64,000 bases of DNA from Shinisaurus crocodilurus. Its lineage: Eukaryota > Chordata > Lepidosauria > Squamata > Shinisauridae. Positions 1-11,159 of this stretch are shown piece after piece. The notes below the pieces were generated by a model, which was given only the letters and a program-made list of their open reading frames with translations, did not search any database and was not told the DNA's origin. The stretch spans positions 237,427,546 to 237,491,545 of the forward strand of contig CM037878.1 in the NCBI GenBank assembly GCA_021292165.1. The letters are read 5' to 3'. The first letter of the stretch is position 1, and the number at the start of each line of letters is the position of its first letter. A program made the translations under genes and the position numbers.

Positions 1-499
1 GGTTACTTTTGTGTCTGGGCTCAACCCAGGCATGTTTCCAAAGCCAAGAATACAGTCCTGGAACACATGAAAGAACAAGTTGAAAATGCTCTTTAGGAGG
101 CGCAGACTGCATTCCCACCACCACTGATTATCAGGCTGTGATGGGAGAGCTGCCACTGGCTTGAATAGGTTTGACTACAAAATAAACAGCTGGGCTATTT
201 CCTACAAAAATAGCAACTGAATTCTGAACTCTACCCCCCTCACCCCACACACACCACTGTGAGGTCCCAAACCCTCTTCCTTTTCCCAAATTCCCCTATC
301 TTTACCCAAACTCTCCCCCCTGCTTACCTGGCTGCAGGTGGGCATTCCAAAAACTGGGAGGAAGGAAAGTTGGTATTGGTTATCAACTTCACCCGATTAG
401 CCAGCTAAAGCAGACCTTATCTCAATCATTCATGACCTGCCTTTGAAGATGGTTCATCAGCTCCATCTGGTTGTCACAACATATAACATCCATTTTCTA

Positions 500-812
500 T
501 CAGCTAATCAATTGCTGGTGAATTTCTGGGCCAATTTAAAGTCCTGCTGGTTACCTTTAAAGCTGGTTATTTGAAGGACCACCTGCACCTGTAAAAACCT
601 GCCCAGGCCCTGAGATAGCCACACTGGCCCTGTTCATAGGCCTCCCATCACAGTCAATTAGATAGGTTTGCACAAGAGACAGGGCCTTTCAGTAGTGGCC
701 CCATCTTTATGGAAGTCCCACCCACAGGATGTGTGATTGGCTCTCGCGTCAGTTGTTTTTAAACAGGCCTTAAACACCTTTTTATTCCAAGCTGTATTGG
801 TGGTCTGGAGTT
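500..812 (+). mobile_element. L2-clade LINE, degenerate 3' coding remnant
   Basis: Conceptual translation on the plus strand follows the C-terminal end of vertebrate L2 ORF2: a LLVNFWANLK-like stretch (L2 consensus LHWLPV..RFKVL), then KAGYLKDHL, then an AFSVVAP..LW-like segment around 685-715. Many stops and frameshifts are present. The left edge is gradual. The right end abuts the GTT-type tail of the neighbouring minus-strand LINE near 812. It is a dead fossil fragment; only the family call is offered. Confidence 0.55.
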
Positions 813-920
813 TTAAAACAACAACAACAACAACTTTATTGTATCATAGCAATTTGCCATTATACACGATCAGAACTTAGTTAATAGACCTTCAGAAATT
901 AAATAATTTCCCGTATAACA

Positions 921-1862
921 TTAGGTTTTTACAGTATACATTTGTAAAACATTTCTATAGGATGTTCTATAGGATATATACTTGTCAACATTAGACAACA
1001 GGAAACATACCTTTGCAAATGATGACCTTCCCTTCAATGGTTTTATCAATGGAGAAATATATTTAATTCTAAGATCATTATAAATTGAACACTGTAAGAG
1101 TATGTGAGTTATATCTTCAACTGATACTGAATTGCAATCACATACTCTATCCTTCTTAGGAATCCCTTTAAGACGGCCCACCCAATCAGCCAAAGGAAAA
1201 ACATTTAATCTTGCCTGAGTAAAGGCTACCCTCATTTTAATGTTTGGCAAGTCTACCAAATAATTTGGGAGGGATAAATATGATGGGATAAAAGAGGCAT
1301 AAAAAGTGTTTGACTGACAGACCATAATCCCAGCAATCTGGGATTGCATCTCAGTGTCCTTAAGTCTTTGAATCAGTATCACTTTGGCTCTATCATATCC
1401 TTGAGTTAAAAGAAAAGAAGTAGAGAATCCCAGACCCATAACAGCCAATTGCATCTTTTGCTTCCATGAGTTTTGGCCCATCTCTTCTAATAACACCAAA
1501 ATAAATTCTGACACCCGCTTAAAAATGATTTTTAACCAAAAAAGCAAGGCTAATCTGAGGGCTTCAGCCTTTATGGTCATTACACCCAGTTCTGCACGAA
1601 CCAATTCTAGTTTTGTAGAAACAGGAACTGCCAACAGTCTACGCAAAAATTTATTTTGAGCTCTCTCTAGTGGATCTAAATTGGCCATAGCCCATAGTGG
1701 AGCTTCATATAATAATTTTGGCAAAACCCTGGTCTTGTATATTTCTAAAATGGGCTGGACCAAATTACCCCCTTTTGTATGATAAAATCGTAATAATCCA
1801 TTTAATGTTTTCCAGCTAGCAGGGCGTTTGACTGAACCTGTAGGGACCATGCCCCCGTCCAC
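921..1862 (-). pseudogene. LINE A ORF2 C-terminal domain with zinc-knuckle-like motif
   Basis: A 313-codon open frame continues the RT thumb (YKTRVLPKLLYEAPLWAM, LERAQNKFLRRLLAVP) and ends in a C-x-C...H-x4-C arrangement (RVCDCN ... DITHILLQC), close to the final stop at 921-923. Such C-terminal motifs occur in several APE LINE clades and are thought to bind nucleic acid. This is the longest undamaged part of the element. Confidence 0.8.
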
Positions 1863-2444
1863 TGGAAAACCACACCAAGATACTTAAAAGAGGGCACTTG
1901 CTCCAGTTTGTTCCCATCTAGTGACCAGTTAAAAATTTTCTTGGATTTACCAAATATCATGATTTTTGTTTTTTGGTAGTTGATAGAAAGAAGCTCGTTC
2001 CTGCAATATAAACTGAATTGGTTCAACAGTCTACGCAAGCCCACCTGGGTACATGAAATCAAAATGGCATCATCCGCATAAAGGAGGATTGAGTATTTCC
2101 GATTTCCCACTTTAACTGGGAAATAAGTCACCTCTTAAAAACTCTACTACATCATTTAAAAACAAGTTGAAAAGAAGTGGTGCAAGTAAACACCCTTGTC
2201 GCACTCCTTTTGTGACTGGTACAAAATCAGATAGCTATCCTCCATCAATTCTAACTTGCAGGGATGTCCCAGAATATAAGGTAATTATACATTTTAAAAG
2301 CTGTGGGTCAATATCCATTAATTGTAGTTTACTCCAAAGGCGTTCCCGTGAAATAGAATCAAATGCAGCCTTCAAATCAATGAAAGCTACATAAACATGT
2401 TTTACAATTCCAGCCAAATACTTATCAATGATGTATTTCAACAT
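1802..2444 (-). pseudogene. LINE A reverse transcriptase, palm region with catalytic motifs
   Basis: Two overlapping minus-strand frames cover the catalytic core. 2235-2444 carries VAFIDLKAAFDS (motif A with the first catalytic Asp). 1802-2131 carries LLYADDAILIS with the YADD motif at 2069-2080, then NYQKTKIMIFG and FKYLGVVF (thumb-proximal blocks). The GVRQGC block between them falls near 2160-2230 in another frame. All catalytic residues can be read, but the frames are not continuous. Confidence 0.85.
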
Positions 2445-2451
2445 AAAACAG

Positions 2452-3000
2452 TTATCTAAAGTTGACCGACCTGGTCGGAAACCTGCTTGTTCTGGGACAA
2501 CCCTCCAATTTTTCTAGGAGAAATCTGGCATAGATCTTCCCTGGAACATCCAATAGGTTGATTGGCCTATATTTTGTTGGATCACTCCTAGGCCCTTTTT
2601 TATAGATTGGAACCACAATAGCTGATAACCAACTGGGGGGCACAGTCCCAGTGGTGTTGATTAAGGAGAATAGTGATGCAAATATTGGAGCCCACCAATC
2701 AGGGAATGTAGTAAAGATGTCTGGTGGAAGACCATCTTCTCCAGGGGCTTTGCCGTTTTCCCCCCTTAAAATTAGTGATTTGGCCCTATCTATTGAAATA
2801 TTCTCCCAACAACATTCCCAATTACATTTGACTAAAACCCCAGAAGAAGGGCTAGAAGGGTTAGACTCATTGAATGTTCTCCTGAAATGGTTTTCCCATT
2901 CAGTCTTAGCAATATTTCCTTCCAGAACAGGGGCCGATCTCTTTTCCAACCTTGCAAGTATCTCCCAAAATTTACTTGAGTTCTTTTGCAGGAGTGCCAA
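2452..3000 (-). pseudogene. LINE A reverse transcriptase, N-terminal fingers region
   Basis: The frame reads from a pre-RT helical segment (FWEILARLEK) through GKAPGEDGLPPDIF, DWWAPIFASLF, IVVPIYKKG and DPTKYRPINLL, which are the early blocks of non-LTR RTs. It runs out in a shifted tail near 2460-2520, where the expected GFR-type block has been frameshifted. Not functional. Confidence 0.85.
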
Positions 3001-3365
3001 ACCTAGTTCCTTCCATTGCTCCTCATAATAGATCCTCCCCCCCCCCCGATTAACCTTTTATATTCCCTACACATTTCATAGAATTGGGGGGGGGAATTGG
3101 GGGGGAACTACTAGTACGATAAGATCTTATTACTTTCCTCATCTGTCTTTTTAAATTCCTACAATCCCCGTCAAACCAGGCATTACCCCTTCTGGTTTGA
3201 TAGTTGCCTGAAGAAAGTGCCTTTTTTTTTTTAAAAAAGGAGGGGTCTAAGGGCATCTATTAGTCCTACATATAACTGTATTGCTGATTCAATATTAGAC
3301 ACTTGGACAAAATCACTTCTTAATTTCAATCATTCTTCTGAATAAAGTTTCTGTTCCAAATCTGC

Positions 3366-3881
3366 TTATAATAAGGGATTCCATTTAATCCGCTTATCTG
3401 ATGTCAATAGTGCTTGGTCAGAATTTGAAAAAGTATCAGAAGTTATAATCACACTATTGGGCCACTGCAAAAGGAATTTAAGAGGCTGGTGGTCACTACC
3501 AACTACTGAATCAATTGAGAAAAACAAAATTGATAGTCGAAACAAATAGGAAATCATCACATAATCCACAATACTTGCACCAAGATTGCTTATGTAGGTA
3601 TATTCTCCTTGTGAGTTATCAAATTGAGAGCCATTAATTGGTATTAGATTCAATTTAGTAACTAATGCAAAAAGGGCAAGGCCAGAGTCGTTGATCTTTG
3701 TATCTTTAGATTTCTGAGTTTCTAGATCATCCCATAACTCCATTGGACTTCCTGAAACCTTAACAATGGCCTGATTAGTTGAGCCCATACGTGCATTAAA
3801 GTCTCCAGCCACTATTAAAGGAACTGAGGGGAATTCATCCTCAAGTTCTCCTAAATAATTTTCTAATTTGTTCCAACACAT
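3366..3881 (-). pseudogene. LINE A endonuclease (AP endonuclease/exonuclease-like) domain
   Basis: This 171-codon open stretch encodes the C-terminal two thirds of an apurinic-like endonuclease. GDFNAR lies at residues 26-31 (metal/phosphate-binding block), GEYTYIS..GASIVDYVMIS follows near residues 90-110, and the catalytic GSDHQPL lies near residue 130. In LINEs this enzyme nicks target DNA to prime reverse transcription. The N-terminal block with the catalytic Glu is absent because the copy is truncated at about 3.9 kb. A short degraded linker with WFDGDC..LKR (3050-3256) connects it to the RT. Confidence 0.85.
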
Positions 3882-4139
3882 GTGTTCACATTTGCTGGCC
3901 TGAATGTTGGTGCTATGATTTAAGTGAGTCTAAAATATGAAAGTGCACATGCTCAGAGTAATTCTTTTTCTCTATATAATCAGGTTTGGCAAATAATGTT
4001 TCTTTTTCTTTTAATATATCGAGAATGGAGAAACAGTTATAAAGCATGGACCGGTGTGTGTGTGTGTATGTAGGGAAATAAATGTTAGTAGGGTGCCTCA
4101 CATGTGTGCTTCATATAAAATAATATAGCCATGTAAAGG

Positions 4140-4742
4140 GGGGAGCCTGTCTCCTCTCGCCTAGACTACTGTAATGCACTCTACGTGGGGTTACCCTGGA
4201 AGATGGTTCAGAAGCTACAGCTGGTACAGAACGCAGCGGCTCGCCTGGTTAAACGCAGCCGCCGGCGGGATCACATCACTCCAGTGCTCAGGGAGCTGCA
4301 CTAGCTACCAGTTGCTTGCCGAGCCGAATTCAAGGTGTTGGTTTTGACCTTTAAAACCCTATACGGCTCCGGTCCAGTTTATCTCAAGGAGCGTCTCCAG
4401 CAACACCAAGTAGGCTGCTCAACAAGATCTGCCACAAATGGCCTTCTCCTTGTCCCTTCAGCCAGAGCAGCTAGACTGGTGGTGGGGACTAGGAAGAGGG
4501 CCTTTTCTGTGGGGGGCCCCATACTGTGGAACTCTCTCCCTAGTGACCTCTGCCTTGCCCCCTCTCTGCTGAGCTTCTGCCGCTCACTAAAAACATGGCT
4601 GTTCAGGCGGGAATATGGGGTGGGCTAAGATTTTAAAATTTTATACTGATTTAAATGTATTTTATTGTGTTGTACATCGCCCAGAGTGGCCGGTTTGCCA
4701 GCCAGATGGGCGATCCATAAATGTAACAAATAAATAAATAAT
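4140..4742 (+). mobile_element. L2-clade LINE, 3' end (second tail subtype)
   Basis: The translation shows the typical L2 C-terminus: [24 protein letters not shown], [18 protein letters not shown], then VLTFKTLYGSGPVYLKERL in an open frame 4335-4628, and KRAFSVGGPILWNSLPSDL. A TAG sits inside the LHWLPV block near 4303. The 3' tail (4670-4742) is of the CATCGCCCAGAGTGG...AGATGGGCGAT type followed by AAATA repeats. It differs from the CCGCCCAGAGAGCTTCGG tail seen at 46.1 kb, so two L2 subfamilies are present. 5' truncated. Confidence 0.8.
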
Positions 4743-5725
4743 AAATAAACATGAAACCCAAGGTCTAAAATTATGTAGCTGCACCACTGAATATTAAGTT
4801 TGGTTCAATAAAACCCTTTTACATAAGAGAAACTGCCTCGGAACTCTATGTATGCTGCTGCCTTGCAATCCACCATAGAAGAAAGGTAGGATAAATGTAG
4901 CTAAGTTTAAGCAGGAAGTCAACTGAAGGAAGCCAACTTCTAACAAAATTACACAAATTCCTATCTGGTTCCATACAAAGGTCACCTTATTGGTGCAAGT
5001 CTTACTAGAGAGAACAGGGACCACATGGAAGCACTCAGAAATGCAAATATTCTGAAATCCTATGAATAGGGCAAAAGGGAGTTGAGGTCATGTAACTGCA
5101 ACCCCTTTCTTAAGAGCCCCAAACAAAACAAAACAAGAACATACTTCCTTAACATGTAGTTTGAGTTCAATTGTCTTCTGGATTTATTTTTAGTACCATT
5201 TCTTCCACTAATTTGTATTGTAGACTTAAGGGAAAAACAATCGATTGAGAAAAGAAGAATTTTTATTCAGTTCTATCTGTTGCAAAAACATCACAAAGAC
5301 AGGGCAAAATCATTCTACCAAAGAGTAATTCTCCAACAAGCAACAGTAGTTTCCCAACAAGCAGGAATGGCACAGGAATTCTCTGTAAGTAGATCTCTAT
5401 ACGTCTTCTTTTATGGCCCTCATTTATGAAATGATTTGCATTGCAAGGCAACCATCCAATAATAAGGATGAATAACAGTTGCTGTCTTTTAATAATTTTT
5501 GTTCTATTACCTCATTGTATAGGTGGTTATCCAGACCCAGTTTAATCCCCGTTATATTTTTAGGAGGATTGTTTTTAAAATGTGGCATTCAGAATAGCCT
5601 GCCTGCTGCATTCTTATGCCAAAAATGTTGTGCTAATGGAACAATGGGCGCATGGTTAGGGCCTATTCTCATGACTAGTGCAGCAGATGGTGGCTGAGAG
5701 AACTGCAGGCCTCTTCCAATTAGCA

Positions 5726-5861
5726 CAGGGGCGGGCAACTTGTGATCCTTCTCATGCTTTGGCCTACAACTCCCATCATCCCTCGCCATTGGCTTTTCTT
5801 GCTAGGGCTGATGGAAGTTATAGGCTAAAATATCTGGAGTGCCACAAGTTGCCCACTCCTG
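5726..5861. mobile_element. Palindromic MITE (CAGGGGCGGGCAACTTG termini)
   Basis: A 136-bp near-perfect foldback: the left end CAGGGGCGGGCAACTTG matches the reverse complement of the right end (CACAAGTTGCCCACTCCTG), and the arms run on through CTACAACTCCCATCA and its complement. Flanking 8-mers (AATTAGCA / TTTTAGCC) match at 5 of 8 positions, so a degraded hAT-type duplication is possible. Non-coding. Confidence 0.65.
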
Positions 5862-6081
5862 TTTTAGCCCATGGCAAGGAACTCATGTATATCACTGCCA
5901 GACCCAGAATTCGCTCCAGATAGGCTTTTGGTATACAACTAAAAAATGTAGCTCTTCAAGTACGCACAGTGATGTGCCAAAAGCCAATCCAGAATGAAAT
6001 CAGTTTATGTTGGTGACAATCACACATCTAACCTGCCCTAAGATGGATGCCAACATGGGCTTGGCTTTTTTTCCAAACGTA

Positions 6082-6442
6082 TGGATGGGTGAGAATTTCA
6101 CTTCAGTTTGTTTTTGATAAGAATTTACTATACAAAGTTCTGCATATCCAGGACAAAAAGAAATTAAAAAATGAATATGGGAGAAATTAAAACTGACAGA
6201 TTCATCCATCCAGTGGATGGGTCCCAGTGTTGGGAAAAAAGTGGGATACAAATAAATATAACAAATAAATAATAAATCCAGGCCCAGGGCTCTGAGTGCT
6301 TAGTTCTTAAAATTCAGAACTTTGTTTGTTTTTGATAAGAATTTGTCAAAAGTTGACAAGTTCTTCATATTTGGGAGAGAAAGAATTTGAGATTTAAAAA
6401 ATTCAAATGCGGGGGGAAATGAACCAACATTTGCCCATCGCT
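6082..6442 (+). repeat. Two copies of an unnamed repeat (TTTTTGATAAGAATTT type) and a LINE tail
   Basis: Copies at about 6082-6190 and 6312-6442 share GTTTGTTTTTGATAAGAATTT, then TTCTGCATAT or TTCTTCATAT and GGGAGA-type endings. The first begins GATGGGTGAGAATTTCA. Between them (6205-6282) lies a short LINE-like 3' tail with an AAATAAATA end. The same repeat occurs inverted at 7725-7860 and 8040-8195. Family unrecognised. Confidence 0.5.
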
Positions 6443-6599
6443 ATGACTCAAAGCCATGTCTTGCTGAGATGGTCATCAGAATATGTCCTTCTTACACTCA
6501 TTCTCTGGAGACCATTAGTAATGTGTGTCATCAGCCCCTAGGGAACTATTTATCAGTGAGTGGAAAGTAGTCAGATTGAGGGCTAGCCTTCAATTTTGC

Positions 6600-7170
6600 A
6601 ATCCCTGTGTAAGAAGTAGAGAATTACCTTCCCCCCCACGCTCCTGTGTGGGGGGAGAGTTTGCACGGGAGGGGGAATGGAAGACGAGGCGGAGATGAGG
6701 TGATTTCACCTCCCAATCAGGGCTGGGGCAAATTGCTTGCCCCTCGGGGATTGGCACAAGGGGTGGGGCCCTGAGGCTGTATTTAGGCACAGCGGACCCC
6801 ACCCAATGCCTCTTTCATCGCAGCTCCCTCCCTCCACACCCGGTGAAGCAGTGTGAGCTCCTCTGGTCGCCTTTTTTCGGGGCCTTGTGGCTCCATTTGT
6901 GGGAGTTAGGGACGCCTTATTCACCCTCCTCGGTTGTACGGTGGCGCCGGGTGGCGGTGACTCAGGGGAGATCCCCCAGCACTTCGTGTGCAGAATTCGA
7001 GAGTGGCGAGTCACTGCGCCACTCTCGAGTTTGGGATGTTTTCGCCCTGTTATGCTCCACTGGCCTTTGGGCTGGCCTTAGTTAATCCCGCACTTCTCCC
7101 TTCGCTGACCTTCGAATTAATAAATGTGGTCCTGATTTAAATCCATTACTGTTGTCTCGTCTCTTCATTT
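6600..7170 (+). mobile_element. Probable solo LTR, plus orientation
   Basis: About 560 bp, GC-rich, with promoter-like order: a TATTTA box near 6780, start-region sequence, a GCAGTGTGAGCTCC block at 6848-6861, then AATAAA at 7118-7123 and TG-rich sequence before a CA end near 7167. A candidate 5' end TGTGTAAG starts at 6606. No clear target duplication, primer-binding site or internal retroviral sequence is seen, so a solo LTR is the best fit. A diverged relative lies at 50270-50700. Boundaries are approximate. Confidence 0.45.
6997..7028. other. Perfect 12-bp hairpin inside the LTR-like element
   Basis: TCGAGAGTGGCG and its exact complement CGCCACTCTCGA are separated by an 8-base loop (AGTCACTG). 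It lies downstream of the putative start site, so it would be in the 5' part of a transcript. Function unknown. Confidence 0.6.
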
Positions 7171-7244
7171 CCCCCTTTACCTGTGCAAACCTTACTTGTT
7201 TGATGAACCTAGTGTTTATGCATCATGCAATATTAGAAAGAATA

Positions 7245-7345
7245 TTAAATGTATTTATTTATTACATTTCTATACCGCACAATAGCCGAAGCTCTCTGTC
7301 AGCCTTAACAAATCTCCTTGACAGATGTTTCACCATATTGTATAA
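7245..7345 (-). mobile_element. L2-type LINE 3' tail
   Basis: Minus-strand reading gives the conserved end ...GAGAGCTTCGGCTATTG..CGGTATAGAAAT followed by TAATAAATAAATA. Only the last ~100 bp of the element remains. Confidence 0.7.
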
Positions 7346-7724
7346 CAGCAAAATCTCCACTTTTCTGCAGCTATAGCAATGTGAGCTATCCTATAGGTTG
7401 TCTACTATGCATGTGCCAGTTACGTGGGCTCAGAGAATGAAGCAGGAGACACAAGTACCTGTGACCCATTTCTAACAAGCTAGCTTATAAATGGAAAGCA
7501 CATACTCAACTTAGCTGAGTGGACGGGTTGCTAAGATCCCACACCCATCAGTTCCTTGGCAATTGGCCTAGGAGTCTCAAAGACTGTGACAGCTTGCAGT
7601 AGTACATTCAGCTGGGGATGTTGTAACATGAACTGGGACAATGTAGAGCTGGCCTTTGGCCATCATCTATTAAGTGCAGTGCTGGCCACCTGAAGTGTCT
7701 AAAGCAGGGTTGGACAAATAGGTC

Positions 7725-8195
7725 AGTTTCTGCCTCTCCCACATTGTTTTTTTGTTTTTTTTAAATTTTAAGTTCTTTCCATCTCAAATATGAAGAAATT
7801 TGTGAAGTGTGGTAAATTTTTATCAAAAACAAACCAAAATGAAATTCTCACCCATCTGTACCGGCCAATTTCAGCAGGTACATGGAGAGAGCCATGTTGT
7901 GCCTGCTTGCTTTATTGCTGTTAAAGGTGAGAAGCCTGTCATAGGTGGCAACCCTGACTCAGCATCACAAAGGTGGTTAAATATATAGGGATTCAAACCT
8001 TTTAAGAGCTAAGTACTCCAAGCTGCCTGGCTGGACAAATATGTCACTTTCAGTTTTTCCCCCACAGTCAGATTTTTTAAAATCTAAGGTTCTTTCCCTC
8101 CCATGTATATGTATATGAAGACATTTGCGAATTTTGGTAAATCCTGATCAAAAATGTACTGAACTGAAATTCTCTCCCATCCCCAGTCTAAAGTA
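7725..8195 (-). repeat. Two inverted copies of the 6.1-kb unnamed repeat
   Basis: Copies at about 7725-7860 and 8040-8195 are inverted relative to the two at 6.1-6.4 kb. Diagnostic pieces on the plus strand are GGTAAATTTTTATCAAAAAC or GGTAAATCCTGATCAAAAA, followed by TGAAATTCTC..CCCAT. The sequence between them (7861-8039) is non-coding and unassigned. Confidence 0.5.
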
Positions 8196-8242
8196 GGTCT
8201 AATCGATATCTAGAACCCATGCATGGATGTGAGACAGTAGGG

Positions 8243-8572
8243 CAGGGGTGAGGAATGTGTGCCCCTCCAAATGTTGCTGGACCACAACTCCCATAATCAC
8301 TCAGGTGGGGCTGATGGGAATTGCACTCCAGCCAATGGAGGCTGGAGGCTCCAATGTCAGTGGGGTTGTGTATCCACTCTGGATTTTACTCTGAACTTTG
8401 TACATGTATTTTGCATGGTGCTGAATCTAGTTTGGGGATAGGGTTCAGCACCATAGATAGCACCTTAAAATTGGAGTAAAATCCAGAGTGGATACACAGC
8501 CCTGCTGACACCGGAGCTATCAACCTCCACTGGCTCCAGCAACATCTGGAGGGCCACATATTCCCCACCCCC
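8243..8572. mobile_element. Large foldback MITE (CAGGGGTG termini)
   Basis: The outer arms 8243-8280 and 8535-8571 pair (CAGGGGTGAGGAATGTGTG with CACATATTCCCCACCCC). The inner arms also pair: TGTGTATCCACTCTGGATTT near 8367-8386 with its complement near 8479-8498, and GGTGCTGAA with TTCAGCACC around the centre. The whole 330 bp is one imperfect palindrome with hAT-like CAGGG termini. A small reading frame across it is an artefact. Confidence 0.65.
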
Positions 8573-9156
8573 ACAACAGGGCCTTGGCTACTGGCTCCAC
8601 CTCCAATGTTGCACAGTCTGCTATCTCTGTCTACCTGTGATGGCTGCACATTCAGTGTGAGGTCTGTAAAGGGGAGCCCATGCATATACAGGTTTGCAAT
8701 GTTGGGGCTGGCCCCATTCCTTCCTCCACATGTACATTGACATGTGGAAGAGACTGTCTGAAGAAAGCTATACAGCAGCAGGTTGTATCTAGAGTCAGTA
8801 GGATTATTGATGAAGTTGCGCTGATTTGGCCGTCTCTAGCTGCATTTTGAGGAGGGTGATTTGAAAACAACAGACGGTTGGTCTATTAAAGATGGGCAAA
8901 CGTTAGCAGTTGTGAGCTTAAAAGAGGGATTTCCCAAAGAAACTGCTACAGCAGTGATAAGAGGCACAGTAGAATATCCTGATTCCTGACTTCTTCAGGG
9001 ACCAGCCTGGTTTCACCAAATTTTGGGCATCCACTATAAAATATGCACACCATAAGAATGTCACTTCTCCATTAATGTTATTAGTTATAGGCTTGAATAG
9101 TTTGCCAGTTCATATCAGGCTGCATGCTTTTGCACCTTTTGGGAAAGTGCAAAATA

Positions 9157-9414
9157 CAGTAATACCGTGGATTGCAAGTAACTTGGCCTGAGAGCGTTTT
9201 GCAAGACAAGCAATTTTTAAAAATAAATTTTGACTTGATAAACAAGCGACGTCTTGCAATACAACGTAGGGATGTAACCGCTCACCTTGAGCGGGCGTAG
9301 CGGTCCGAAATCAGCCCCGCTCACACCTGCCAGAGACTTGCTTTGATATAAGAGTGTTTTGGATTATAAGCACGGTTCTGGAATGAATTATGCTTGCAAT
9401 CCAAGGTATTTCTG
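9157..9414. mobile_element. Tigger/pogo-like MITE (Tc1/mariner), itself interrupted
   Basis: Terminal inverted repeats CAGTAATACC.TGGATTGCAAG (left) and the complement of CTTGCAATCCAAGGTATTTCTG (right) are flanked by TA on both sides (9155-9156, 9415-9416), as expected for Tc1/mariner. The body holds TTTTGCAAGACAAGCAA and TTGACTTGATAAACAAGCGA. A second copy is at 30084-30332. The middle (about 9273-9345) is unlike that copy and looks inserted. Non-autonomous. Confidence 0.75.
9273..9345. mobile_element. Insertion beginning TAGGGATGT inside the Tigger-like MITE
   Basis: TAGGGATGTAACCGCTCACC begins at 9273 and resembles the start at 31437 (TAGGGATGTCACCGCG); both continue with AAATC.GCCCC.CTCAC. 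No matching right terminus is visible, so it may be a truncated member of the TAGGG(A/C)TGT hAT-like group. Confidence 0.35.
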
Positions 9415-9426
9415 TATATATAAGGA

Positions 9427-9452
9427 AAGTGCTATCTATCTATCTATCTATC
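9427..9452. repeat. (ATCT)n microsatellite
   Basis: Six uninterrupted tetranucleotide units just right of the Tigger-like MITE. Confidence 0.9.
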
Positions 9453-11159
9453 TGTAACCTTGATATCAGAGACAAAAGGGCCATAGCCATGCCAGTCTCC
9501 CTGCCCCCACCCCATCTCTTAAAGTGAAGCCTTTCTGTGCAATATCAGTACAATCCCTCTCCTCCTTGTCTCCAGCATGGTCTCTTGAGCTCTCTGTGGC
9601 TTTTCTCAGGCTGTTTTTAATTAGCCTTCTGATTGTGTGTTTGTTTCTGCCCACAATAGGCTCCATTTGGTACTGATGCTGGTCTATTCAGCAATTAGTT
9701 TTCCTTTGCTGGGTTTTTGTTGCCAGGGCAACCCACCTGCTCACCAGGTGTCAGCACTCAGAGGCTGTTCAGGAAAGTTTTCCTGTCACAAACCTGTGAC
9801 ACTGATCAAGTTCTGCAAGATGGGTGCCAGAAGTAGCAATATCATGTCACATTGCTATTAGCTACCACTTAAAAGTTTGCAAAGAAAAAGGGATCATTAT
9901 AGGTCAAATTAGTCAACTTTCCACTGCAGGTATTCATTATTTGTGCCATGGCATGCAGCCAAGATAGTATATTTTGAACAGTCCAATCTTCCTTGAACTG
10001 AACAAATTCAGGAGGCCTCACAAAGCAGTTAATTTGAGGTTTCAGTGCATTTGCAGTTGTAACCTTTTCGACTGGCATCAGTAAGACTGCCAGGGATCTG
10101 ATTTAATAAGGGATTCTCTCTCTATGTATACTAAACATAATTTGGCTGAAGTTTAGTTTTTTCTGACACTGCAACCTAAAAGAAACAAGAAAGCCATGAA
10201 GTAGAAATGTTGGGTGTTATGTTAATAGCCATGGTGCCATGCTGAAGTCTTTGAAGCAGCCTCCCTTATGTGTATCATTCCCTTTATTTCCGATATCCAG
10301 GTGTGAGTGTCATTGCTTATGCAGTCAAAATAGCACTATCCAATCACAAGATGGTGGTAAATCAGCAGATTTGGGGGAACCCCACAGATGCAGAAGTACA
10401 GCAAGCTTTAGGGAAAACATGTAATGACTGGCTGTTGGGGGGTACAGGGGAGGAGAGATGGACATATGGAAAACAGGGTGGGAGGGGAAATGGAATGGAG
10501 GATCATGGAGTAGGGCATGGCTCACTGACTGGCAGAGTGAACAGGAGCACTCCACCATAGGTCTCACTTGTAGTACCTGTGAATACTGAATTGTACCTGA
10601 GCCCTGACTAGTAGCTTGACTGGTAAACTTACTTCTCAGCAACATGGGTCTTGTCCAACTCTTGTAATACTTGTGTCCTGCTCCCCCTTTCTTTTTCTGT
10701 CAATTGTTTTAGATGGAGGACATGAATACGCTTCGACAAAGGAAGGTACATAGCGTGGTATTGTGGTAGGTGAATTGCATGCTGGGAGTTGTAGTAGAAG
10801 CATGAAAAAGAGCTGTGAGAAAGAGGAAGTGGAATCAGGGTTGCTGCAGAATCACTGTGTTACAACATCTCCCACCCACCCCCACCCTGCTCCACATATA
10901 CACATTGCCGGTAAAGGTATGAAATATTTACCCATTGGAATGAAGGAAAGCAGATTCAAGTGATTAATTTTAATTATATTGTGTAGGGTCCAAAATCAGG
11001 ATTGCTGATTTTTGTCTTCAAGTTGCAGCTTTCCACGATGCATTACATGCTGTTCCAGAGAGTCTGTCAACCAACTGGAAGCCATGGAGGGCTGCAGGCG
11101 GGGGGGGCGGCGGCGGCACGGATGGTTATCAGTGGCACACCTCTTTCTGTGCTTCCACT

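Larger units (their letters stand above)
816..3905 (-). mobile_element. LINE A: APE-type non-LTR retrotransposon, 5' truncated
   Basis: Read on the minus strand, this block carries in order an AP-endonuclease domain, a linker, a reverse transcriptase and a cysteine/histidine C-terminal motif, all collinear but broken by frameshifts and stops. The 3' end is a short UTR finishing in a GTT-type repeat (AAC units at 823-832 on the plus strand). ORF1 and the start of the endonuclease are missing, so it is 5' truncated, as target-primed reverse transcription often leaves copies. The protein is clearly related to LINE B at 58.9-63.9 kb (shared GKAPG, DWWAPI, YRPI.LL and AFIDxKxAFDSI blocks). The clade is Jockey/I-like APE type; Vingi-like is a possibility but not established. 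Confidence 0.85.

Noticed and set aside
6887..7085. Two overlapping plus frames at 6.9 kb as exons
   Set aside because: They lie inside the LTR-like element and cross its perfect hairpin.
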